Shown: in pieces, positions 52,223 through 59,737 of the stretch
Position numbering within the stretch: position 1 is the first letter of the stretch
How the letters are laid out: each line of letters begins with the position of its first letter
Assembly: GCF_002863865.1 (NCBI RefSeq)
Contig: NZ_CP022684.1
Coordinates: forward strand, 3,911,990 to 3,975,989
DNA: 64,000 nt
DNA from: Ketobacter alkanivorans
GTDB lineage: Bacteria; Pseudomonadota; Gammaproteobacteria; Pseudomonadales; Ketobacteraceae
Direction of reading: 5' to 3'
Made by a program: the position numbers and the translations under genes
The notes under the pieces: generated by a model
Told to the model about the DNA's origin: nothing
Database searches by the model: none
Seen by the model: only the letters and a program-made list of their open reading frames with translations

Positions 52223-52232
52223 AGTCTGGCGT

Positions 52233-52254
52233 GCCGCCTTAAGCGGCTTTTCTT
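52233..52254 (+). terminator. Intrinsic terminator after lipoprotein gene
   Basis: GCCGC-CTTAA-GCGGC followed by TTTTCTTA, 10 bp after the lipoprotein stop. It overlaps the 3' end of the convergent ABC1 kinase gene. Confidence 0.75.
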
Positions 52255-53576
52255 AGTACGATCTGATCCACCAGCGGGCGAAATGATACGTTCACGCCCA
52301 GATCCACCATGGTCCAGTAATGGCCGCTGATAACCCTGTCAACATGCATCGTCTCCGGTGAGGGCTGGAAGGAGCCAATGTACTTCAAACCGTCCCGTTT
52401 GACCTTGCCCAATACACGTTTATGCAGATTCGATGCTGAGAAATCAAAGGGGTCGTAACTTCTGAACGGTGCCATGAAGATGTCGAGCCATTCGCCGTAG
52501 AACTCAGGGTCAGGCTTTTTGCCCCCTTCCTGGCGAACGCCGATGGCCAGTAGATGCTTGTCCAGGGTGTCCACTTTGCCTTCTATTGCATCGGCCACCA
52601 GTCCGCGCAGCTTTTCAATGGTTTCTTTCGGAATGCGTTTCACCGCGCCAAAATCATACAGAACAATGCTGCCATCCGGGCGGAATGCAAAATTGCCGGG
52701 GTGAGGGTCAGAGTGGACTGCGTGCAGATCGTAGATCTGTTTGCCAAAGGTCTCGAAAATTCGATAGCCGATCAGGTTAATGGTGTCTTGACTGTATTGG
52801 GGCTGTTTAACCTGCTGGAGCGAGTCACCGGGTACGTAGGAAAGGGTAAGCACCGTTTCTGAAGACAATGATTCGATCAGCTCCGGCATAATGATATAGG
52901 GGTGATCCTGGTAGTAATCGCGGAACAGCTTGATGTTCTCGGCCTCGTGTACGTAATCCAGTTCTTCGTACAGCATGCGGCGGATTTCTTCGAAGGTCTG
53001 ATCGATCACCTCTGGGTTCACCTTCACCAGTCCGGCCAGCTTCAGAGCTCGCTTCAGGTGCTTCAGATCAGAATCGCAGGATTCCTTTACGCCGGGGTAT
53101 TGGATTTTAACCACACATTCTTCGCCATCTTTGGTGAGCGCTCGGTGCACCTGGCCAATGGACGCTGCTGCGAAGGGGGTTTCATCGAAGTGGGCAAAGA
53201 GGTTCTCTGGGGTGTCTCCCAGGGCTTTGATCAGTTGGCGTCGAATCATGGGGTAGGGCATCGGAGGGGACTCTTTTTGCAACACCTCCAGGGCGCTGGC
53301 GACTTCCTCCGGCAGCATGTCTTTCACTTGCGAGGCGATCTGCCCCACTTTCATCACGGCTCCTTTCATTTCTCCCAGTGTCTGGGCGATTTGTTTGCCG
53401 ATGTCCGTGTACAGCTGTTCCTGGCTTTGGGCGTGGCTTTGCTCATCGCGAAACAGCCCCTTAACTTTATGACTTGCCACGTTTTTTGCGATACTGGCAG
53501 ACATGCCAGCCAGCTTCAAAAAGCGTTTGCCCGGTGTGGTTGCTTTGAAGCGCTTGTCCTCTTTATCCTTTGCCAC
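52239..53576 (-). CDS. ABC1/AarF (UbiB/COQ8-type) kinase-like protein, copy 2
   Basis: A 445-residue protein. Marks: KVGQ in GAVMKVGQIASQVKDMLPEE, FAAASIGQVHRA, nucleotide Lys in CVVKIQYPG, ELDYVHEAENIKLF, HSDPHPGNFAF and LYDFG. It is a different paralogue from copy 1, with a shorter N-terminus. Divergent upstream is a lipid acyltransferase operon, which suggests a role in lipid or quinone metabolism. Confidence 0.88.
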   Translation of the reverse strand: MAKDKEDKRFKATTPGKRFLKLAGMSASIAKNVASHKVKGLFRDEQSHAQSQEQLYTDIGKQIAQTLGEMKGAVMKVGQIASQVKDMLPEEVASALEVLQKESPPMPYPMIRRQLIKALGDTPENLFAHFDETPFAAASIGQVHRALTKDGEECVVKIQYPGVKESCDSDLKHLKRALKLAGLVKVNPEVIDQTFEEIRRMLYEELDYVHEAENIKLFRDYYQDHPYIIMPELIESLSSETVLTLSYVPGDSLQQVKQPQYSQDTINLIGYRIFETFGKQIYDLHAVHSDPHPGNFAFRPDGSIVLYDFGAVKRIPKETIEKLRGLVADAIEGKVDTLDKHLLAIGVRQEGGKKPDPEFYGEWLDIFMAPFRSYDPFDFSASNLHKRVLGKVKRDGLKYIGSFQPSPETMHVDRVISGHYWTMVDLGVNVSFRPLVDQIVLRKAA

Positions 53577-54046
53577 GAGAATGTAGTCCTCTGTAAACCT
53601 GAAATGGCCCCACGACTTTATAATAGTGGTTTATTGGCATGGGTGCGTGAATTTCGTTCAAAGTTCTGGCTGTTTGGGAACCGGCTAAACGGAGTGACTC
53701 TACGGTACGCAGAGTCTTATGTAAATAGCTTGTTGACCCTGCCCAGGCGGCGCTTGGATTAATGTTAAAAATCATAACTTTGGTATACTGCGCGGATTGG
53801 ACGGCCCAAATTTTAAAACTGGCGTATAAATCCATCAGGGATTGATGGGTTGAGGCCTTCAGGCAACACCCTCCTAAAACAATAACAGTTTCCGTCCTGG
53901 TTTCATTGCTGATGCGTGCGAGCATCAAAATTCGGAGAGCAGATAGCGTCATGCAGCGTTGGTCGGTTATGGCTGATTGCATTGGCGTGGTTAATGTTCA
54001 GGCAAATCCCGTTTGCCTGGTTGGGAATACGTTAAGGCGAGAATTC
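53577..54046 (+). promoter_or_regulatory. 470-bp divergent region with promoter and structured leader
   Basis: An extended -10 element TGG-TATACT at 53781-53789 points to the acyltransferase and predicts a start near 53796 and a leader of about 250 nt. Within it GGACGG (53799-53804) can pair with CCGTCC (53892-53897). This encloses the hairpin CCATCA/TGATGG (53832-53848) and a second hairpin, GTT-GCC/GGC-AAC (53849-53867). An in-frame open stretch from 53906 is not supported as coding. Nothing else is seen. Confidence 0.45.
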
Positions 54047-54865
54047 ATGAGTGTCCGAGATTTTCTGAAGAATCTTCTGGTTTCTAAGGAGACAGAAGCA
54101 ATTGTGGATAAGATACCCAAGCCTGTGGGCTCCTTTGGTTATGATCCCTGGGGTTACAACACTGACGCAGTAAAAATTGCGCTCAGTGTGATGCGCCCGA
54201 TTTATGAGGATTATTTCCGGGTGGAGGCATTTGGCCTGGAAAATATCCCTGCCAATGGGCGGCTGTTGGTGATTGCCAATCACAGCGGCCAGTTACCCTT
54301 TGATGGCAGTTTGGTGGGATACGCTATGGCCACCAGCCCACACACTCCACGGGTCGTGCGTGTTATGGTGGAGCGCTGGTTTCCGACTATTCCTTTTGTT
54401 GGCAACATATTCAATGAGATGGGCGCAGTATTGGGTGACCCCATCAACTGCGGCAAGATGTTGCGCAATGAAGAGGCCATTGTAGTGTTCCCTGAGGGGG
54501 TGCGTGGTTCGGGCAAAACCTGGGATAAACGCTATAAATTGCAGCGTTTCGGTCTGGGCTTTATGCATTTGGCCATGACCGAGAATACGCCCATTATCCC
54601 TGTGGGAATCGTGGGCTGTGAGGAAACCATGCCGACCCCGTTTCATTTGAAACGCTTGGCCCGGCTGTTTGGTATGCCTTACCTGCCGGTGACCACGCCA
54701 ATCCCTCTGCCTGCCAAGGTGCGCTTGTATTTCGGTGAACCGATGATGTTTGAAGGGCCGGTAAGCAGTGAGGATGATGTGGCGGTTAAAGTGGAGCGGG
54801 TTAAAGATGAAATCAACAAGTTGATCCAGCGAGGCTTGCAGGAAAGGAGTGGGTGGTTCGAATGA
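54047..54865 (+). CDS. Lysophospholipid acyltransferase family protein
   Basis: A 272-residue PlsC/DGAT2-like acyltransferase from ATG 54047 (MSVRDFLKNLL), preceded by AAGGCGAG. Motif I is ANHSGQLPFDGSLV, with the substrate-binding block VVFPEGVRGSGKTW and IPVGIVGCEE after it. It acylates a lipid or alcohol acceptor using acyl-CoA or acyl-ACP. The stop overlaps the SDR start by 4 bp. Confidence 0.9.
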   Translation: MSVRDFLKNLLVSKETEAIVDKIPKPVGSFGYDPWGYNTDAVKIALSVMRPIYEDYFRVEAFGLENIPANGRLLVIANHSGQLPFDGSLVGYAMATSPHTPRVVRVMVERWFPTIPFVGNIFNEMGAVLGDPINCGKMLRNEEAIVVFPEGVRGSGKTWDKRYKLQRFGLGFMHLAMTENTPIIPVGIVGCEETMPTPFHLKRLARLFGMPYLPVTTPIPLPAKVRLYFGEPMMFEGPVSSEDDVAVKVERVKDEINKLIQRGLQERSGWFE

Positions 54866-55815
54866 TTCACAAACATAAACCGGAAATTCTGGTGACCGGT
54901 GCCGGTGGCTCCTTGGCTCAGTACGTTATTAATGAGCTGAAAAGAGATTACCACATCGTATTGGTGGATTTTCGTCGCAGGGTTCAGTTGGAAGAGGGCA
55001 TGTCCAGTTATCGCGTAGAGTATAACAAGCGCGGCTTTGAGGACATTTTCCGCAAACATAAAATCGAGGCGGTTATTCATCTGGGGCGTATGGGTCTCTA
55101 TGAGTCCACCCATCGTAATCGTTACAACCACAATGTATTGGGCACTCAGCGGCTGCTGGATTTGTGTCACAAGTATGAAGTGAAGAAAGTGGTGGTGCTG
55201 TCTACGTATTTTGTTTATGGCGCCAGCCCCTACAACCCGGCGTTGTTGACCGAAGAGGCACCCTTGAAGGCCTCCGAACTGACCATGGACCTGGTGGATT
55301 CGGTTGAGCTGGAAAACCTGGCCAATATTTATCTGTGGAAGTATCCAGAGCTGAATATCACCATTCTGCGGCCCTGTAATATCGCCGGCCCCGGAGTGTT
55401 GAATTCATTGAGCCTGTTGCTGTCCAGTAGCATGGCTCCTGTGTTGATGGGCTTTTCGCCTATGATGCAGTTTATTCATGTCGAAGACATGGCGCACGGC
55501 GTTGTGTTGGCGTTCAAACAGAATAAGCCTGGGGTCTATAATGTGGCCGCCGACGATTGGGTTAGCTATCAGGAGGCGGTGACTCAGTGCGGGTGTCGCC
55601 GTATGCCCATTCCTTCGATTCCTGAAGGTTTGCCGCGCCTGATTAGTAAACGCATGAACTGGAAAGGCTGGCCGCCTTACCTGGTGAATTACTACAAATA
55701 CCCCGTCATCATTGATGGCAGTTTGTTTAGTAAAACCTTTGGGTTTAAGCCCCATCGCAGCCTGGATGACATTTTCTCCTACTATCGGGAGAAAAAGGAA
55801 ATGGGCATTCTATAG
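54862..55815 (+). CDS. Atypical extended SDR (NAD-dependent epimerase-like)
   Basis: A 317-residue Rossmann protein from ATG 54862 (ATGA overlap). The cofactor loop is ILVTGAGGSLAQYV, with the third Gly replaced, followed by VVVLSTYFVYG. The usual Tyr-x3-Lys is missing: the matching segment reads DLVDSVELENLA. ILRPCNIAGPG and MMQFIHVEDMA are normal for the fold. It may bind NAD(P) without classical dehydrogenase chemistry. It is coupled to the lipid acyltransferase. Confidence 0.85.
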   Translation: MIHKHKPEILVTGAGGSLAQYVINELKRDYHIVLVDFRRRVQLEEGMSSYRVEYNKRGFEDIFRKHKIEAVIHLGRMGLYESTHRNRYNHNVLGTQRLLDLCHKYEVKKVVVLSTYFVYGASPYNPALLTEEAPLKASELTMDLVDSVELENLANIYLWKYPELNITILRPCNIAGPGVLNSLSLLLSSSMAPVLMGFSPMMQFIHVEDMAHGVVLAFKQNKPGVYNVAADDWVSYQEAVTQCGCRRMPIPSIPEGLPRLISKRMNWKGWPPYLVNYYKYPVIIDGSLFSKTFGFKPHRSLDDIFSYYREKKEMGIL

Positions 55816-55839
55816 AGCGTTTGGTGCAGAGCAGTGAGT

Positions 55840-55875
55840 GCGATTGGGTGAGTGGTTGCACCCAATCGCGTTTAT
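55840..55875 (+). terminator. Hairpin between convergent genes
   Basis: GCGATTGGGTG (55840-55850) pairs perfectly with CACCCAATCGC (55859-55869) around an 8-nt loop. Only GTTTATC follows, so it is a weak intrinsic terminator, but it sits 24 bp after the SDR stop. Confidence 0.6.
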
Positions 55876-55890
55876 CGGGGGGGCGAACGA

Positions 55891-57216
55891 TCAGTGAATC
55901 ATGTTCCAGTCCATGTCTGGCGTGATGTTCAAGCGCTCATCCATGTAGATATTGGATTCCATGGCCAGTAACCGCACATAGCGATCAAAATACAGCAGCT
56001 GCTTCAGCAGTAGCGCAAATTCACGGGGGAAATGAATGCCATGGCGTTTGCCGATTCCCACTAAGTCCATCATCACTTTGTTAACTTCATGCTCGCTGAC
56101 CGAGGCCATGTCACCTGCGCTCAGATCCACGTCGGGCATTACCCGATCCATTCTTGAGTAAAGATCCTCAATGTCCTGAGCCAGACGATCGGTGTTGACT
56201 TCTTCATCTGTCATGCCGATGCCCAGCATGGCCTCGGCCATTTCTCGGTAGTTTTCTTGGCCAATTGCATAGATGAACTTGGAGACGGACTCCCAGGTGC
56301 TGGGCTTGATACGGCCTACGATGCCGAAATCAATAAAGCCAACGCGGCCATCTTTCAGTACCAGTAGATTGCCTGCATGCACGTCGGCGTGGAATGAATC
56401 GCAGAACAGCAGACTGGAGAACCAGGTGTTCATGGCGGTGATCAATGTCGATTCGGAATCGTCCACAATATGCTGGATGCTTTCCAGATCGGTGAAAGGC
56501 ACGCCGTAGAAACGCTCCATGGTCAGCACGCGCATGGTGGATGCCTGTTCGTACACTTTGGGGGCGGTGGCCTGGGTGTTGCCGGTTTCGTCCAGAAACT
56601 TGTGGAAATCCGCAATATTTTTGGCTTCCTGGTAGAAATCGCATTCGGCCAGCATGCCTTTCTGGATTTCATCCACGATAGCGGAAAGGGATGCCATGCT
56701 GAGGTTGGGCACAAAATATTCCAGGATGCGCGCACCCACATAGAGGAAGTTCAGATCCGTCAGCAGGATATTCTCCACGCCGGGCTTTTGCACTTTAACC
56801 ACCACGTCTTCACCGCTGACTAATTTGGCGGCATACACTTGTGCGATGGAGGCTGAGGCCAGCGGTACAGGATCAAATTCGGCAAAGACCGTCTCCAGTG
56901 ACTTACCCAGTTCCTGCTCCAAAACCCGTTTCATGGTGTAGAAAGGCACCGGGGTGGTTTTGTCCAGACACAACTGGAACTCTGCCACGTAGTCATCGGG
57001 GAACACCGACGGTGAGCTGGCGATGAATTGCCCTAATTTTATGTAGGTGGTGCCGAGGCGCTCGAAGGTCTGGCGCAGCAATATAGGAGCAGGGGGGCGT
57101 TCACCCATCAGCCAGTCGGCACCGGTCTGTGCCAATATACGAACAGTCTGACCGATTCGGAACGCACCTTTGATGCCGGCGCTGAGCTTGCTGATTCCGG
57201 ATTTGTTTGTTGCCAT
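55891..57216 (-). CDS. ABC1/AarF (UbiB/COQ8-type) kinase-like protein, copy 3
   Basis: A 441-residue protein. Marks: KLGQ in TYIKLGQFIASSPSVFPDD, LASASIAQVYAAKL (Gly of the usual SIGQ replaced by Ala), Lys in VVVKVQKPG, FHADVHAGNLLV and FIDFG. It is closer to the plant/actinobacterial ABC1 kinases than copy 2. It is divergent from the serine hydrolase gene. Confidence 0.88.
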   Translation of the reverse strand: MATNKSGISKLSAGIKGAFRIGQTVRILAQTGADWLMGERPPAPILLRQTFERLGTTYIKLGQFIASSPSVFPDDYVAEFQLCLDKTTPVPFYTMKRVLEQELGKSLETVFAEFDPVPLASASIAQVYAAKLVSGEDVVVKVQKPGVENILLTDLNFLYVGARILEYFVPNLSMASLSAIVDEIQKGMLAECDFYQEAKNIADFHKFLDETGNTQATAPKVYEQASTMRVLTMERFYGVPFTDLESIQHIVDDSESTLITAMNTWFSSLLFCDSFHADVHAGNLLVLKDGRVGFIDFGIVGRIKPSTWESVSKFIYAIGQENYREMAEAMLGIGMTDEEVNTDRLAQDIEDLYSRMDRVMPDVDLSAGDMASVSEHEVNKVMMDLVGIGKRHGIHFPREFALLLKQLLYFDRYVRLLAMESNIYMDERLNITPDMDWNMIH

Positions 57217-57374
57217 GGGTTAACACCTTGAAAAGTCTAAAATTCTTCCTTGATGGACGTCAGTTTCCCTAACTTAATTGGGAAGCGCGTTACCATTTTA
57301 CACGCATTGTCATCCCGGCGGTATGCCATTGAGTGTTTAATCAGAAGTTGCAGGTGCAAATGGTCGACAGGGTG

Positions 57375-57504
57375 TATAATTTTACGTAGGCTTATCGCCC
57401 TATTTGTTTAAAAGATGCTGATTTGACGGGGGTTTTTCCACCGTATCAACGGCTAGTTCAGTTGTAATAGTTCAGAGGGGGCCGCTTCGGCGGACGCAGT
57501 AATC
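57375..57504 (+). promoter_or_regulatory. -10 box and hairpin in serine hydrolase leader
   Basis: TATAAT at 57375-57380 has no clear -35 partner. A purine-rich AGAGGGG (57474-57480) and the hairpin CCGC-TTCG-GCGG (57482-57493) precede ATG 57505. The hairpin lies between the ribosome-binding site and the start and may set spacing or access. Confidence 0.4.
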
Positions 57505-58773
57505 ATGATGGCATTACCTAACCCGTTAGGGATGATTGAAAACAATATTCAGGTTCCCAAATCCCTGCAGGATATCACCCGCATTGCGGACAATGAGATA
57601 AATCCAGAGTGGCTTGGGCTCACTGAACACGATCGTGATGTGATCTGGAAAGCGGTGAAAGATCTATACCGCACTGGCGCTTATCCCGCGCTGTCAATTT
57701 GTATTCGCCGCCATGGCGAAATTCTGCTGAATCGCTCCATCGGTCACGCCAAGGGTAATGGGCCGGGTGAGGTGGGGCTGGAGAAAGTCGTTGCCACACC
57801 GGACACGCCGTTCTGCCTGTTCTCCGCATCAAAAGCGATTACCGCTATGCTGATCCATTTGTTGGAGGAGCGTAGTCAGATCAATTTGATGAACCCTGTG
57901 AGCTTTTACGTTCCCGAGTTTGCCGCCCACGGTAAAAAGCACATTACCGTTCAACAGATTTTGTCTCATCGTGCAGGCATTGCTTCGTTTAAAAATATTA
58001 ATCCTGAAGTGTTGTTTAATCATGATGAGATCATGCAGCTGATTTATGATGCAGAGCCCACTGACGTACACGGTCGCGAGTTGGCCTATCATGCGCTTAC
58101 CGGTGGTTATGTGCTGGGCGAGCTGGTGAACAGAATCACCGGTGAAAGCATTGCTGAGTTCATGCGTAAGAATGTGCAGGAGCCGATGGGCATGCGCAAT
58201 TTCAATTACGGTGCGCAGGATGATCGATATCCAGAAATAGCCACAAATTATCTGACCGGGTTCCCGGTAGTGTTTCCTGTAAAACAATTTATAAAGCGCG
58301 TATTGGGCGCGGATCTGGCTACAGCCATAGAGCTGTCTAATGATCCTCGCTTCTATCAGCAAGTGATTCCTGCCGGTAATATCACCGCAACGGCCGAAGA
58401 GTGTTCTCGATTTTTTCAGTGCTTGTTGAGCGGTGGAGAGCATGAAGGCAAGCGTATCTTTCAACCGGTAACCATCGAGCGTGCGGTGCGTGAGGTGAAC
58501 GCGACCGAGCTGGATCGAACCCTGTTGGTGCCGATGCGCTACAGTGCCGGCATGATGCTGGGCAATTACCCTATAGGCTTGTTTGGGCCTGCTGCGCCGA
58601 AAGCCTATGGCCATATCGGGCTGACCAATAATTTCTGCTGGGCTGATCCGGAGCGTATGACCTCAGTGTCTTTGCTGACCTCCGGTAACCCTGTGGTGGG
58701 CACTCATGTGCTGCGACTGGTGATGCTGCTCACCACCATTTCCCGGCGTTGCAAAAAAGTGTTTCGCCAATAG
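57505..58773 (+). CDS. Beta-lactamase-fold serine hydrolase (EstB/class C-like)
   Basis: A 422-residue protein without a signal peptide. The nucleophile motif SxxK is SASK at 107-110. The second motif is YHALTGG (Tyr conserved, Asn replaced) and the third is HIGLTN in place of KTG. This fits the EstB/LACTB esterase group rather than true beta-lactamases. A lipid or ester substrate is likely, given the neighbours. The haloalkane dehalogenase follows 23 bp later. Confidence 0.86.
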   Translation: MMALPNPLGMIENNIQVPKSLQDITRIADNEINPEWLGLTEHDRDVIWKAVKDLYRTGAYPALSICIRRHGEILLNRSIGHAKGNGPGEVGLEKVVATPDTPFCLFSASKAITAMLIHLLEERSQINLMNPVSFYVPEFAAHGKKHITVQQILSHRAGIASFKNINPEVLFNHDEIMQLIYDAEPTDVHGRELAYHALTGGYVLGELVNRITGESIAEFMRKNVQEPMGMRNFNYGAQDDRYPEIATNYLTGFPVVFPVKQFIKRVLGADLATAIELSNDPRFYQQVIPAGNITATAEECSRFFQCLLSGGEHEGKRIFQPVTIERAVREVNATELDRTLLVPMRYSAGMMLGNYPIGLFGPAAPKAYGHIGLTNNFCWADPERMTSVSLLTSGNPVVGTHVLRLVMLLTTISRRCKKVFRQ

Positions 58774-58796
58774 GGTCTGTTACGTTAGAGGTTGTT

Positions 58797-59696
58797 ATGG
58801 AATTTGTGCGCACACCGGAAAGTCGTTTTGAACGTTTGGCGGATTATCCTTTTGAGGGACATTACTGCGAGCTGACCTCTGATGGAATGCGCATGCATTA
58901 TCTGGACGAAGGCCCATCCGATGCTGATCCGGTGTTAATGTTGCACGGTGAGCCCAGTTGGAGCTACCTGTATCGCCATATGATTCCCATTGTGGCGGCG
59001 GCAGGTCACCGGGTGATTGCTCCTGATCTGATTGGATTCGGTAAGTCTGACAAGCCCACATCGATGGCAGATTATTCTTATCAGGCTCACATGGATTGGA
59101 TGCTGGCCTTTGTGGAAAGTCTGGATCTGAACAATATCACGCTGGTGTGTCAGGATTGGGGGTCGCTGATTGGGTTGCGTCTGGCGGCAGAACAACAACA
59201 GCGCTTTAAAGCCATTGTGGTGGGTAATGGCATGTTACCTACGGGCGAGCAGAAAGTGCCAGCGGCGTTTCAGTTATGGAAGAATTTTGCGCTGTATAGC
59301 CCGTGGTTCCCCATTGCCCGCATCATCAATTCCGGTACCTTCAAGACATTGGGGCCAGAAGAGCGAAAAGCCTACGATGCACCATTCCCTTCCGCGAAAT
59401 ATAAGGCCGGTGCGCGAGCGTTTCCGCGTCTGGTTCCAGTTTCCGCCGATGATCCCGCAACCCAGGCGAATAAGGCCGCATGGCGCGTGTTGGAGCAGTG
59501 GCAGAAACCCTTTCTGACTACGTTCAGCAATGGTGATCCTATTACCCGTGGTGGTGATACGTTTATGCAGGAGCGCATCCCCGGCGCTAAAGGGCAGCCT
59601 CATCAGACTTTAGTGGGCGGCCATTTTTTACAGGAAGATTCCCCCGTCGCGTTCGCCCGCGCCATCAATGATCTGCTGGTGAATCTGCAGCGCTAG
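58797..59696 (+). CDS. Haloalkane dehalogenase (subfamily I-like)
   Basis: A 299-residue alpha/beta hydrolase from ATG 58797 with AGAGG upstream. Nucleophile Asp120 is in VCQDWGSLIG; Trp121 and Trp/Glu of HGEPSW are halide-stabilising. The acid is Asp247 (FSNGDPIT) and the base His276 (GGHFLQED). HGEP and QDWG mark haloalkane dehalogenases of the DhlA type. It hydrolyses C-halogen bonds to alcohols; true substrates may be natural organohalides of sea water. It is likely co-transcribed with the serine hydrolase. Confidence 0.88.
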   Translation: MEFVRTPESRFERLADYPFEGHYCELTSDGMRMHYLDEGPSDADPVLMLHGEPSWSYLYRHMIPIVAAAGHRVIAPDLIGFGKSDKPTSMADYSYQAHMDWMLAFVESLDLNNITLVCQDWGSLIGLRLAAEQQQRFKAIVVGNGMLPTGEQKVPAAFQLWKNFALYSPWFPIARIINSGTFKTLGPEERKAYDAPFPSAKYKAGARAFPRLVPVSADDPATQANKAAWRVLEQWQKPFLTTFSNGDPITRGGDTFMQERIPGAKGQPHQTLVGGHFLQEDSPVAFARAINDLLVNLQR

Positions 59697-59737
59697 CCGC
59701 AGAGCCACCGTATTTTACCGCTACGGCTGCATATGTA

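Noticed and set aside
52902..53762. 286-codon open frame antisense to ABC1 kinase copy 2
   Set aside because: Shadow frame of the kinase gene; no motif or ribosome-binding site.
53906..54046. 47-codon N-terminal extension of the lysophospholipid acyltransferase
   Set aside because: The ATG at 54047 has a better ribosome-binding site, and the extension lacks any signal or family similarity.
56828..56845. FabR-like sequence ATACACTTGTGCG inside ABC1 kinase copy 3
   Set aside because: It is within coding sequence for the conserved SIAQVYAA segment and lacks the second palindromic arm.
57829..58614. 261-codon open frame antisense to the serine hydrolase
   Set aside because: Shadow frame with no family features.
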